The translations under genes were made by a program, and so were the position numbers. Positions 16,974 to 25,684 of a stretch of DNA of 55,644 nucleotides are shown here, one piece after another. How positions within the stretch are numbered: the stretch's first letter is position 1; the number at the start of each line of letters is the position of its first letter. The DNA is from DATLYH01 sp035575035. GTDB taxonomy: Bacteria > Planctomycetota > Planctomycetia > Gemmatales > Gemmataceae. The DNA is taken from NCBI GenBank assembly GCA_035575035.1, contig DATLYH010000401.1, positions 1 to 55,644 on the forward strand, written 5' to 3'. The notes beneath the pieces are model-generated. The model saw nothing but the letters and a program-made list of their open reading frames with translations. It was not told the origin of the DNA and did not search any database.

Positions 16974-18161
16974 ATGGGCTCGCCATCGCTGGACGCGTTG
17001 CACGGTCTGTTGGCGGCACTGCTGTTTTTGGGGGCCGTCATGGGTCATACCAGCCTTGTGGTGCTCAGCCACAACCGCTGGTACGGGGCGGCGCTGCCCC
17101 GCCGCCTGACCGACGTTATCCAGTTCCTGCACGGCCTGCTGGTGCTGGCGGGGCCGGCCGTCTTCTGGTACGCCTATGGCTTTAACCTGACCAACGCCTT
17201 CCTTCCCCCGCCCCGAGCCCCTGCCCGGCTCATTGGGGCCGGCTACGTCCTGACCTGCTGCCTGGTCGGGCTGGTTGGGCTGCCGGTGCTGACCTTCCGG
17301 CGTCGGCGGCATGGGCGTCCGCCGGCCCTGGTGCACAACCACACGCACACGGTTGACCTGTCGGCCCGGTTGGGGTATCGGCCGATCGGCGACGGCAAAC
17401 TGCGCTTCCTGGCCCGTCTACCGGGCAACGAGATCTTCCAGGTCGATTTCGCCGAGCGTCTGCTGCGTCTGCCGCGGCTGCCGGCCGCCTGGGAGGGATT
17501 GACCATCCTCCATCTTAGCGACCTCCACCTGGGGGGCACCCCCGACCGCCGCTTCTTCCAGGAGGTGATGGACCTTTGCGCCGCCTGGGAGCCCGACCTG
17601 GTGGCCTTGACCGGCGATATCGTGGACAGCGACCGCCACCGCCGCTGGGTGGTGCCGGTGCTCAGCCGGCTGCGCTGGCGGATTGCCGCCTTCGCCATCC
17701 TGGGCAACCATGACCTGTGGTTCGGGCCGGCGCTGATCCGACGCCGGGTGCGGCGCAGCGGCCTGTGCATGCTGGGCAACAGCTGGAAGCAAATCGAGGT
17801 GCGCGGAGAGCCCTTGGTGGTGATCGGCCATGAGGGGCCATGGGTGAAGCCGGCGCCCGACCTGAGCAGCTGCCCGGCCGGCCCCTTCCGCCTTTGCCTG
17901 AGCCATACGCCGGACAACATCGGCTGGGCGCGGCGGCACAGCATCGACCTGATGCTGGCGGGCCACAACCACGGCGGCCAGGTGCGCTTCCCGGTGATCG
18001 GCTCGGTGCTGGTGCCCAGCGTCTACGGAAGACGGTACGACTGCGGGGTGTTCGAGGAGCCGCCGACGCTGCTGCACGTCAGCCGGGGATTGGGCGGCGA
18101 GCAGCCCCTTCGCTACAACTGCCGCCCCGAGGTCGTCAAACTGGTGCTGCAAAAGGGCTGA
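16974..18161 (+). CDS. Membrane-associated metallophosphoesterase
   Basis: A 395-residue protein. The first ~110 residues hold about three hydrophobic segments (LHGLLAALLFLGAVM, FLHGLLVLAGPAVFWYAYGF, LIGAGYVLTCCLVGLVGLPVL). The calcineurin-like domain follows with all metal motifs: LHLSDLHLGG, ALTGDIVDSDRH, ILGNHDLWF, VIGHEGPW and LAGHNHGGQVRFP. This is the YkuE-like group of dimetal phosphoesterases, anchored here at the membrane; the substrate is unknown. AGGAAGG before the ATG supports the start. The cupin gene begins 6 bp after the stop, so the two are probably translated from one mRNA. Confidence 0.88.
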   Translation: MGSPSLDALHGLLAALLFLGAVMGHTSLVVLSHNRWYGAALPRRLTDVIQFLHGLLVLAGPAVFWYAYGFNLTNAFLPPPRAPARLIGAGYVLTCCLVGLVGLPVLTFRRRRHGRPPALVHNHTHTVDLSARLGYRPIGDGKLRFLARLPGNEIFQVDFAERLLRLPRLPAAWEGLTILHLSDLHLGGTPDRRFFQEVMDLCAAWEPDLVALTGDIVDSDRHRRWVVPVLSRLRWRIAAFAILGNHDLWFGPALIRRRVRRSGLCMLGNSWKQIEVRGEPLVVIGHEGPWVKPAPDLSSCPAGPFRLCLSHTPDNIGWARRHSIDLMLAGHNHGGQVRFPVIGSVLVPSVYGRRYDCGVFEEPPTLLHVSRGLGGEQPLRYNCRPEVVKLVLQKG

Positions 18162-18167
18162 GGGCTG

Positions 18168-18671
18168 ATGCTCACTGCCGAACAGGTGATCGCCGCCCTG
18201 GATCTGCGGCCGCTGCCGCGAGAGGGCGGCTTCTACCGGGAGACCTATCGCTCGGCCGACGTGTTCCCGGCCGCTGCCCTGCCGCCGCACTACAGACGGG
18301 ACAAGTCGGCCGGCACGGCCATCTATTACCTGCTCACGCCCGACACCTTCTCTGCCTTGCACCGCCTGCCGACCGACGAGATCTTCCACTTTTACCTGGG
18401 AGACCCAGTCCGCATGTTACAGCTGCCGCCCGAGGGCGAGGGGCATCTGCTGACGCTGGGCCCTGACCTGCTCGGCGGCCAGAGCCCGCAGGTGGTGGTG
18501 CCGCGTGGCGTCTGGCAGGGGAGTTTCCTGGCGCCGGGCGGGACATTCGCTCTGCTCGGCACCACGATGGCGCCTGGATTCGACTTCGACGACTACGAGG
18601 CAGGGGATCGCGCCGCACTGACGGCGCGTTATCCAGCGTTCCGCGAGTTGATCGAGCAGTTGACCCGGTGA
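18168..18671 (+). CDS. Cupin family protein (DUF985)
   Basis: A 167-residue single-domain cupin of the DUF985 (cupin_5) type. Family marks are LRPLPREGGFYRETYRS near the start, STAIYYLLTP-like GTAIYYLLTPDTFSALHR, DEIFHFYLGDPVRML, GVWQGSFLAPGG and LLGTTMAPGFDFDDYE near the end. The length matches the family. Some relatives act on carbohydrates or derivatives, but the activity here cannot be told from the sequence. It follows the metallophosphoesterase by 6 bp and ends one base before the stop of the convergent lipid-kinase-like gene. Confidence 0.88.
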   Translation: MLTAEQVIAALDLRPLPREGGFYRETYRSADVFPAAALPPHYRRDKSAGTAIYYLLTPDTFSALHRLPTDEIFHFYLGDPVRMLQLPPEGEGHLLTLGPDLLGGQSPQVVVPRGVWQGSFLAPGGTFALLGTTMAPGFDFDDYEAGDRAALTARYPAFRELIEQLTR

Positions 18672-18672
18672 A

Positions 18673-19602
18673 TCAGTTGCGCGGCCGCCCTGTCTTGACA
18701 CGGAGGGCGTGCTTCCGGAGCGCCACCTCGATCCGGTAGATGCCGTCCTCGGGCCGACTGAAAAGTTCGCCGTCGAGATGGGCCGCCAGCGGCGCTTCTG
18801 ACTCCACCTCGACCCGGCAGCAGCGGCCGGCCCACAGTTGCGGGTGGTGGTACGGCAGGTCGCCGGAGATCATCTGCGGCAGATAACGCACCAATTCCCA
18901 GCGTTTCAGGATCCCCGCCTGGAGATAGTCGAACAACCCATCATCGAGCTGAGCATCCGGCGCCAGCATGAAATTCCCTTCGCGCCGACCGACCGCCACC
19001 GTCAGGGCCAGCGTCGGTACCTGACGGACGACCGGGCCGTTGTCGGTATCAAAGGTCACCTTGAGTACCGGACAACGGAAGCGGCGCACCAGAGCGCCGA
19101 GCAGCCCCAGGCAGTACAGCGGCACGCCGCGCAGCCAGGGAATGCGGTTGCGCTCCAGAGTGACGGCGGCGTTGAAGCCGAGGCCGAGGCCGTTGACAAA
19201 GTAGCGCTCCCGGCCGCCGGGACTGCGCGCGATGCCGACATCGACCGGCCGTACCCCCTCACCGAGGCCGCCGTGCCGCCACCAGTCCGGATCAAGTCCC
19301 AGGCTGGCGGCGTAGTCGTTGGCGGAGCCAATGGGGAAGACCGCCAAGGCCACCTCAGGCCGGCCGGCCCGCAAGATGCCGTTGGCTACCTCGTGAATGG
19401 TGCCGTCGCCGCCGGCTGCCCCCACCAAGGAGAACCCCGCCCGGGCCGCTCTCAGCCCCAACTCCTCGCCCTCCCCTGGCTCGCGAGTGCACCAGAACTC
19501 AGCCCGCGGGCCGAGCGCTTGCCGCAGCCGCCGCAGCCGCCGCCGCGCCCGCCCCTGTCCCGCCGCCGGGTTGAGGATCACGCAAGCGTCTGTCTGGCTC
19601 AT
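18673..19602 (-). CDS. Diacylglycerol/sphingosine kinase-like lipid kinase
   Basis: A 309-residue DAGK-catalytic-domain protein that would phosphorylate a membrane lipid using ATP. It starts with CVILNPAAGQGRA and has the glycine-rich nucleotide motif AAGGDGTIHEVANGIL near 65, the segment FPIGSANDYAASLGL near 95, and the distal DGLFDYLQAGILKRWELV and HLDGELF motifs that close the YegS/LCB5 fold. The frame is open 67 codons further upstream, but that stretch is low-complexity intergenic sequence; MSQTDACVILNP is the natural start although the ribosome site is weak. It is convergent with the cupin gene with no spacer. Confidence 0.85.
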   Translation of the reverse strand: MSQTDACVILNPAAGQGRARRRLRRLRQALGPRAEFWCTREPGEGEELGLRAARAGFSLVGAAGGDGTIHEVANGILRAGRPEVALAVFPIGSANDYAASLGLDPDWWRHGGLGEGVRPVDVGIARSPGGRERYFVNGLGLGFNAAVTLERNRIPWLRGVPLYCLGLLGALVRRFRCPVLKVTFDTDNGPVVRQVPTLALTVAVGRREGNFMLAPDAQLDDGLFDYLQAGILKRWELVRYLPQMISGDLPYHHPQLWAGRCCRVEVESEAPLAAHLDGELFSRPEDGIYRIEVALRKHALRVKTGRPRN

Positions 19603-19895
19603 GAGGCTCAATTCTCCCGGCCGGGTGCGCGAACCCGAGTCGCCGGCAGGTGGCCGGGGCTGCATCTTCGAGGCCCCGGAATGACACGCCGGGGCATTGC
19701 TACGCACTGACTGACAGCCGGTGCCACGACGCCCCGGCCACCGGGCCCCTTTCGGGCCGAATGGTCTGGACAGCATAATACAGCGCGAAGGGAGATATCG
19801 CACCTGTTGCTCCAGCGCAAGCCGTGGCCCCAGTTGTCAGCCGGTGCCACGGTGCCCGGTCACCGTGCCACGGAACGACGGGGCGGCGACGCGGC

Positions 19896-19923
19896 TTGAA
19901 TTCGCCCCCAGTTTTGGGATAAT
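19896..19923 (+). promoter_or_regulatory. Sigma-70-type promoter for the kinase/WD40 gene
   Basis: TTGAAT (19896-19901), a 16-bp spacer, then GATAAT (19918-19923) preceded by TG one base upstream (TGGGATAAT), an extended -10. It points at the kinase gene and would give a leader of about 150 nt containing the 19964-20000 hairpin. Prediction only. Confidence 0.45.
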
Positions 19924-19963
19924 CAACGAGCATCCCTCCACGGGGTTTCGGAAGGGAGTGACA

Positions 19964-20000
19964 ACCGTGAGGGACGGCCGACTCCCTGGTCCCTCACGGT
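19964..20000. repeat. Perfect 12-bp inverted repeat in the kinase leader
   Basis: accgtgagggac (19964-19975) and gtccctcacggt (19989-20000) are exact reverse complements around a 13-nt loop. No T-run follows. It could be an operator, an mRNA leader structure, or a member of a dispersed repeat family. Confidence 0.6.
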
Positions 20001-20080
20001 CGCTGCTCTGAAAGACCTGATTCACCAACCTACTTCCGACGGCCTGCTTTCTCCTTATCCCGGCAAGGGCGAGCAGTTTC

Positions 20081-23000
20081 ATGATCAGTTTTACCTGTTC
20101 GGGCTGCGGCCAGCGGCTAAAAGTGAACGAGAAGCTGGCCGGCAAGAAGGGCAAGTGTCCCGTCTGCGGCAGCCCCGTACAGGTTCCGCTGACCTCCACC
20201 CCCACCCCGGCGACGGTTGTGTCCCACCCCATGACCCCCGGCCCGATCGAGATGCTCGACGCCGACCTGGACACACCCCCCCCCTCGGACGCCGACGATG
20301 GTGCGCCCCGGCCGGCCGTCCCCCGAACCGACCCGGCCGCCGACATCAACCCTGAACTCTACGACTTCCTCGCCCCGCCGCAGCAGCCCGGGGAACTGGG
20401 ACGGATCGGCAACTATCGCTGCCTGAAGGTGCTGGGCTGCGGCGGCATGGGCGTGGTCTTCGAGGCCGAGGATACCTACCTCAAGCGGCCGGTCGCCCTG
20501 AAGGTGATGCTGCCGGCCCTGGCAGTCAGCGAGTCGAGTCGGCAGCGCTTCCTCCGCGAAGGACAGTCGGCTGCTGCCGTCATTCACGACAACGTCGTCA
20601 CCATCTATCAGGTGGGGGAGGACCGCGGCGTCCCCTTCCTGGCCATGCAACTGCTCCAGGGCGAGACGCTGGAGGACCGCCTCAAGCGGCGCAAGCGGCT
20701 CCCCCCCGAGCAGGTGCTCCGCATCGGCCGGGAGATTGCCGAGGGATTGGAGGCGGCCCACCAGCGCGGCCTGATCCACCGCGACATCAAGCCGAGCAAC
20801 ATCTGGCTGGAGGCTCCCCGCGATCGCGTCAAGCTCCTCGACTTCGGCCTGGCCCGTGCCGCCGGGGGAGACTCGCGGTTGACACGCCTGGGGACCGTCC
20901 TAGGCACCCCCGCCTACATGTCGCCGGAGCAGGCCAACTCCAAGGCGATGGATGCCCGCAGCGACCTCTTCAGCCTGGGCTGCGTCCTCTACCGTGCCTG
21001 CACCGGGGTACTGCCGTTCGACGGCGACGACACGCTGGCCATCCTGACCGCACTAGCCCTGCGTACGCCGCCGCCGGTCAGCCGGCTTAACCCCGATATC
21101 CCGGAGGCCCTGTCGGACCTGATCATGAAACTCCTGGCCAAGAAGCCGGACGACCGCCCGCCGTCGGCGCGGGCGGTGGCGCAGGCCTTGGCCGCCATCG
21201 AGAGCAGCAGGAGCGGGACCCGGCGGCCCCGGGCCGGCGGCATCGTGCAAGAGCCGCTGCCGGCGCGGGTGCCCGATGCCCTCCCCGCTGACATACCCGA
21301 TGCCCTCCCCGCCGACGAGGCCCCCGCCCGGTCAGTCGAGCGGACGGAGAAACGCGATACGCCCTTCGAGGTGGTCACGGACGAGCGCCCGCGATTCCGC
21401 TCCCCTTCCTCCTGCCCTCTCCCCCCTCGGGGGGAGAAGGGAAGAGGGAGGGGGGCGTCCCGCGCGCGGGGACAGGCCGACCAAACCTGGCTCTGGGTTG
21501 CGGTAGCGGCCGGCGGCATCTTCCTCACCGCGCTGCTGCTGGCCCTGCTCCTGTTGCGCGGCTCGAAGGAAGGGATGCTCATTGTGGATGTGGGCGAGTC
21601 TGGGGCCGACGTCTATGTAGACGGCGAGCTGCAAGCGGTCACCAGTTCAGCCTCCGACAACGCGGTGCGGTTGCAGCTGCCTCGCGGTGAGTACGAGCTG
21701 AAAGTGATCAAGGACGGCTATGAGCCGCACATCCAACAGGTTGCCATCGCCTCCGGCAGCGTCGAGATTGTCCGGGTCCGCCTGGAGCGCAAAAAGGACA
21801 TGACTAGCCGCGGCACCAAGCCGTCCCCTGAGCCGGAACGAGAGGCGCCTCGTGAGCTGGAGCTTCCCGTCCCGGCCGGGATGGCCTTCAGCGTGCTGGC
21901 GCTGAATCCGAAGGCAACCCGGCTGGTCGCCGCTCACAACCAGACGATCGTCCTGTGGAACCTGACCACTGGCAAAGAGATGAACCGGACGCGCGATGAA
22001 GGCCCCGTTTCCTGCCTGGCGTTCTCGCCTGACGGCCGGACACTGGCGACCGGCTCGTCGGCCGGCAAGGTTACACTGCGGGATGCCGAGACGCTGGCGC
22101 CGCTGCAAACCAGCGACCTCCGGGAGACGCCCCGGGCGCTGGCCTTCTCGCTCGACGGCACCGTGCTGGCGGCGGCGGTCGGCGACCGGGTCAAGCTCCT
22201 CGACCCGGTCAGCGCCTTTGAACGCGGCACCCTGACCGGCCATGAGGGAACCGTTTATTCCATCGCCTTCACCCCGGATGGTCGGGACATCGTCACCGCC
22301 GCCCTGGACCGGACGGTGCGGCACTGGAACCTCAACACGCATGCTCAGCAGGCCAAGTCCGACGGCCCATCATCGCTGTTGGGCGGACCGCAGCTTTCGC
22401 CGGACGGGAAATTGGTGATCTGGCGCCGCAGCGCCAGTTCGCAGTCGGTCTGGGATGTGCTCGCCGGGCAGGAACTGGTTGCTTTCAAGGGGCGGGTCTT
22501 TTTCGTCCCGAATACACGGCTGGTACTGGTCGGCGCCGATGACGGTAGCGTCGCGCTGTACGACCTCACCAGCCGACAGCGGCAGGCAATCGCTTACCCG
22601 GACAAGGAGGGCAGGCCGCTCATCACGGCTGCCTTCAACCCCGACGGTAAGGCATACGCCCTGAGCCTCCCCACGGCGCTAAAGGTGGGGGCCACGGCCA
22701 CACTGCTGACGTTGCAGGAGAGCCCGCCGCCCCGTTCGCCCGGTCCGCCCACTGGCGTCACCCGCACTGAGGTCCGGCGCATCCCCCTTCCACGGGGGGT
22801 AACCGCCGCGGTGTTCGCGCCGGACGGCCGACAGGTCGTGCTGGGGTGCAGCGACGCCACGCTGTGGATCTGCGACCTGGACAAGGGGCAGGCGATTGCC
22901 CCGCTGACCGGGAAGGAACGGCGAACCCCCGGGCCGCTCAGCGACCTCTGCTTCCTGCGCCGCGGCCCGCTGCTTCTGGCCGCCGGCCCGGACGGCATCC

Positions 23001-23665
23001 GACTGTGGGACCTGGCCTTACGCCGGGAGGTGCCGCGCTTCGACGCCGACGCCGCGCAGCCCGGCATGCCGCCAGCCGTCGCTGCCGCCCTCGCCGCCGA
23101 CGGCAGCCGGGCCCTGACTCGGACCGGGAGGACACTGCGGCTGTGGGATGTGGAAACCGGCAAGGTGGTGAAGAGCTTCGAAAGTCCCAACCAGACCGAT
23201 TTCTGCCTGGCCCTGTCGCCCGACGGTAAACGCGCCCTGGATGGCATCACCCTGTGGGACCTGACGACCTTCCAGGTGGTCCGGCAGTTGGAGGGGCACA
23301 CGGCCCAGGTCAGCCGGGTCGCCTTCTCTCCGGACGGCCGCTTCGCCCTGACCGCCTCCGCCCTGGACGGCACGCTGCGTCTGTGGGAGGTGGAGACGGG
23401 AGTGGAACTTCAGGTGATGCGGGGCCACACGCCGAGCAGCATTGCCTTTTCGCCAGACGGCCGGTTCGCCCTCAGCGGCGGCCCCGACCGCACGATTCGG
23501 CTGTGGGAGCTAGCCAGCGGCCGGGAGCGGCACCGCTTCGAGGGGCACACCGGCGACATCCTCTGCGTCGCCTTTTCGCCGGACGGCCAGCATATCCTCT
23601 CCGGCAGCGACGACCAGACAGCCCGCCTCTGGGCGATACCTCCCAGCGCCCGCACGGCCCCATGA
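20081..23665 (+). CDS. Zinc-ribbon / Ser-Thr protein kinase / PEGA / WD40 transmembrane protein
   Basis: A 1194-residue multidomain kinase of a type expanded in planctomycetes. Order: an N-terminal zinc ribbon (CSGCGQRLKV ... CPVCGSPVQV); a Hanks-type kinase domain from about 105 with glycine loop LGCGGMGVVFEAED, catalytic HRDIKPSNIWLE, DFGLARA and the activation segment GTPAYMSPEQA; a Pro/Arg-rich linker; one membrane helix (about 469-493, WVAVAAGGIFLTALLLALLLL); a PEGA-like domain (DVYVDGELQAV ... RGEYELKVIKDGYEP); then about twelve WD40-like repeats (VSCLAFSPDGRTLATGSS, VAFSPDGRFALTAS, VAFSPDGQHILSGSDDQTARLW) outside the membrane. The kinase should phosphorylate Ser/Thr targets in the cytoplasm while the propeller senses or binds partners outside. 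A repeat island encodes part of the linker near residues 441-459. Confidence 0.92.
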   Translation: MISFTCSGCGQRLKVNEKLAGKKGKCPVCGSPVQVPLTSTPTPATVVSHPMTPGPIEMLDADLDTPPPSDADDGAPRPAVPRTDPAADINPELYDFLAPPQQPGELGRIGNYRCLKVLGCGGMGVVFEAEDTYLKRPVALKVMLPALAVSESSRQRFLREGQSAAAVIHDNVVTIYQVGEDRGVPFLAMQLLQGETLEDRLKRRKRLPPEQVLRIGREIAEGLEAAHQRGLIHRDIKPSNIWLEAPRDRVKLLDFGLARAAGGDSRLTRLGTVLGTPAYMSPEQANSKAMDARSDLFSLGCVLYRACTGVLPFDGDDTLAILTALALRTPPPVSRLNPDIPEALSDLIMKLLAKKPDDRPPSARAVAQALAAIESSRSGTRRPRAGGIVQEPLPARVPDALPADIPDALPADEAPARSVERTEKRDTPFEVVTDERPRFRSPSSCPLPPRGEKGRGRGASRARGQADQTWLWVAVAAGGIFLTALLLALLLLRGSKEGMLIVDVGESGADVYVDGELQAVTSSASDNAVRLQLPRGEYELKVIKDGYEPHIQQVAIASGSVEIVRVRLERKKDMTSRGTKPSPEPEREAPRELELPVPAGMAFSVLALNPKATRLVAAHNQTIVLWNLTTGKEMNRTRDEGPVSCLAFSPDGRTLATGSSAGKVTLRDAETLAPLQTSDLRETPRALAFSLDGTVLAAAVGDRVKLLDPVSAFERGTLTGHEGTVYSIAFTPDGRDIVTAALDRTVRHWNLNTHAQQAKSDGPSSLLGGPQLSPDGKLVIWRRSASSQSVWDVLAGQELVAFKGRVFFVPNTRLVLVGADDGSVALYDLTSRQRQAIAYPDKEGRPLITAAFNPDGKAYALSLPTALKVGATATLLTLQESPPPRSPGPPTGVTRTEVRRIPLPRGVTAAVFAPDGRQVVLGCSDATLWICDLDKGQAIAPLTGKERRTPGPLSDLCFLRRGPLLLAAGPDGIRLWDLALRREVPRFDADAAQPGMPPAVAAALAADGSRALTRTGRTLRLWDVETGKVVKSFESPNQTDFCLALSPDGKRALDGITLWDLTTFQVVRQLEGHTAQVSRVAFSPDGRFALTASALDGTLRLWEVETGVELQVMRGHTPSSIAFSPDGRFALSGGPDRTIRLWELASGRERHRFEGHTGDILCVAFSPDGQHILSGSDDQTARLWAIPPSARTAP
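21401..21457. repeat. In-frame C-rich/G-rich palindromic island in the kinase linker
   Basis: A CT-rich arm (21401-21426, ending ccctctcccccc) and a GA-rich arm (from 21429, beginning ggggggagaagggaag) are near complements separated by two bases, giving a tight hairpin. It encodes a SPSSCPLPPRGEKGRGRG-like stretch between the kinase domain and the membrane helix without breaking the frame. The motif resembles the core of the 31022-31267 element. Confidence 0.65.
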
Positions 23666-23711
23666 GAATAAGGCCGCACTTCGTCCCTTGCTTCCATGCG
23701 GCCACGGCGTG

Positions 23712-24452
23712 TTAGTCGCGGAAAACCTTGCCCGGCGGCAGTTCCTTGACCTCGATCTTCTTGAACTTGACCGTTGTCCTGGGGTCGTGCCCCTGCAAGG
23801 CGAAGTGCCCCTTGGTGTAGCGGCTCTCCGGGTCGGTCCAGTCCACCGTCTTCTTGCCATTGACCAGGATGATGATATGGTTGCCGTGAGCGATCACCTC
23901 CTGGGTGAACCACTCGTTCGGCTTGTGCGGGGCGTTGTTGAGGACCGTGATCTGGTCGCGGTACTTGGCCAGTCCGCCCGCCGGGTAGAGGCTGCCGGTC
24001 CGGACCGGGTCGTGGTGGGTGGCGTTGATCTGGGCCTCGTACCCCTTGGGGAAGCCCGGGCCAAACTCGGTCCGGAAGTACTGGCCGCTGTTGCCGCTGT
24101 CGTTGATCATCGCCTCAATGCGGTAGTGGAAATTCTGGTAGTCGCCGCGCTCGCTGAACAAGTGGCTGGGCGGCCCGGAACCAATCAGGATGCCGTCCTC
24201 CACCCGCCACAGGGGGACGATCTGGCCATCCTTCAGCTTGCCGTCATAGCCGACCAGCTTGCCGGCCTTCTGCTTGGGGATAACCTCGACGATGGCCGGG
24301 CTCGGCTTGTCGTGCAGCTTCCAGCCGGTGAGATCCTTACCGTTGAAAAGCTGCACCCAGCCCGAGTCGTCAGCCTTCTGGCCGTCGGCCAGCGTCGGCA
24401 GCATGATGACCGCCGCCGTCAGCACACCCACTCCCAGCAAATTCCGACACAT
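23712..24452 (-). CDS. Secreted DUF1080 (3-keto-disaccharide hydrolase-type) protein
   Basis: A 246-residue protein with a cleavable signal peptide (MCRNLLGVGVLTAAVIMLPTLADGQ) and one concanavalin-like DUF1080 domain: WVQLFNGKDLTGWKLH at the start, FSERGDYQNFHYRIEAMIND, NSGQYFRTEFG, YEAQINATHHDPVRTGSLY, and the closing GHFALQGHDPRTTVKFKKIEVKEL. Such proteins are abundant in planctomycetes and are linked to polysaccharide or keto-sugar breakdown outside the cytoplasm. A GAGGAGG site before ATG 24452 supports the start. It lies 54 bp downstream of the ThuA gene, a common pairing that suggests joint function. Confidence 0.9.
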   Translation of the reverse strand: MCRNLLGVGVLTAAVIMLPTLADGQKADDSGWVQLFNGKDLTGWKLHDKPSPAIVEVIPKQKAGKLVGYDGKLKDGQIVPLWRVEDGILIGSGPPSHLFSERGDYQNFHYRIEAMINDSGNSGQYFRTEFGPGFPKGYEAQINATHHDPVRTGSLYPAGGLAKYRDQITVLNNAPHKPNEWFTQEVIAHGNHIIILVNGKKTVDWTDPESRYTKGHFALQGHDPRTTVKFKKIEVKELPPGKVFRD

Positions 24453-24506
24453 GCTTGTCCCTCCTCAGGAGCGGCCCACGGGGGCCGGGTTGCGATAGGG
24501 GTTGAC

Positions 24507-25406
24507 TCACTTCCGGGGCGGCAGCTCGTTGGCCCGCGGCGTCACCTGTTGCAAGTTCGGCGTGACATCGGCATCGACGTTGCGCAGAGCCCAGGCCAGC
24601 CCGCCGAGCAGCAGCTCCTGGAAGATCGGATTCTCCCAGACGTCCTCACGGTGGCCCATCGAGGTGTAGAAGACCCGCCCCTTGTGGTGCAGCCGGGCCC
24701 AGGTGGCGGGGAAGCTCGGCCGCTGGTAGTCCGGCCCCTCCATGCCGGTGGTGTCCTGGACCAGGATGACGTGCAGATCGGGGGCGAAGTTCTTCAGCGC
24801 GTACCACTCCTCGAACAATTCGAAATCCTTCAGGTTGCGGGCGCCGGGGAAGGTGTTGTCCACCACCCGCATTCGGGCCTTCTGCTGCTTGCCGTGGCGG
24901 ATGAACTCGCCGCCGAGCATGGCGATGTACGGATCGAGCTTGTCGCGTTCCTGGTTGGCGAAGCGATCGCCGGGGGTGTGCCAGGTGTCGCTGGCGCAAT
25001 GGCAGCCGACGAAGCCCTTGCCCGCGGCAATGGCTTCTAGCAGCCGCTTCTTCCCTTCCGGCGGGACCGGCGGCGTGTTGTCCCGGCTCTGCTCCTTGCC
25101 CAGATCGCCCTGCGTCTCGAACAGGAAAGCGTCGTACTGGTTCAGGTCATCATTGATGAAGACTCGGCCATCCTTCTCGCACTTGACATCAAAGTTGTGC
25201 TTCTTGCCCAGGTCAGTGACGATCCGCTCGGCCAGCGACAGCTCGCCCCCCTTGCCGCGCCGGACAACCGAGTGTTCAAAGCCCTCCGAGCGGGTAAACA
25301 TCAGGATGCGCCGCCGGGGCCCCTGAGCAGCCGCCCAGCCCATTGGGAAGGACGCCAGGCCCAGGGCCAAGGCGCCGCCGATTCGTAGCATCTCGCGTCG
25401 GTTCAT
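24507..25406 (-). CDS. Exported ThuA-domain protein
   Basis: A 299-residue protein with a Tat-like leader (MNRREMLRIGGALALGLASF) and a ThuA domain of glutamine-amidotransferase-like fold: RRILMFTRSEGFEHSVV, YDAFLFETQGDL, GKGFVGCHCASDTWHTPGD, LGGEFIRHGKQQKARMRVVD, FEEWYALKNF and GRVFYTSMGHREDVWENP. ThuA proteins are associated with trehalose or other disaccharide use. The ATG at 25406 is chosen because an AAGGAGAG site lies 4-5 bases before it; an in-frame TTG five codons upstream would overlap that site. It precedes the DUF1080 gene in a probable two-gene operon. The 278 bp separating it from the sulfatase gene upstream show no gene I can support. Confidence 0.9.
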   Translation of the reverse strand: MNRREMLRIGGALALGLASFPMGWAAAQGPRRRILMFTRSEGFEHSVVRRGKGGELSLAERIVTDLGKKHNFDVKCEKDGRVFINDDLNQYDAFLFETQGDLGKEQSRDNTPPVPPEGKKRLLEAIAAGKGFVGCHCASDTWHTPGDRFANQERDKLDPYIAMLGGEFIRHGKQQKARMRVVDNTFPGARNLKDFELFEEWYALKNFAPDLHVILVQDTTGMEGPDYQRPSFPATWARLHHKGRVFYTSMGHREDVWENPIFQELLLGGLAWALRNVDADVTPNLQQVTPRANELPPRK

Positions 25407-25684
25407 GGTCTCTCCTTGCAAGTGTGATTTACTGCGTGGGGGAACAGGGCGATCTGGGCGTCAGTGTAAAGCGACAACCGGCGCCAGGCAAGCAGCCGGC
25501 GGCGCATAGGTAGCCCATTCGGGCGAATAGGGGGGCCACAGCCGGCGCGCGAAAGACCACGGCCTTCTGCGCGAGCATCTCGACGAAGGAGATCGCCCAA
25601 CGCCCGTCCGAGGCGCCGGCGAGGGCCCGTAGCATCCCTCGTCGGCGCCTCGGGCAGGTGCCGCCTTTTCATCCATCCCGCGCC

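Larger units (their letters stand above)
19603..20080. other. Hairpin-rich intergenic region before the WD40 kinase gene
   Basis: About 480 bp without a credible gene. The segment cagccggtgccacg occurs twice (near 19714 and 19837). The second copy runs into an inverted repeat (cacggtg at 19848-19854, caccgtg at 19861-19867). A promoter-like pair lies at 19896-19923 and a perfect 12-bp hairpin at 19964-20000, both listed separately. Confidence 0.5.

Noticed and set aside
25407..25684. Small minus-strand open frames between the ThuA and sulfatase genes
   Set aside because: Three overlapping frames are open at once with Arg/Ala/Pro-rich products and no ribosome sites, which indicates GC-driven noise.
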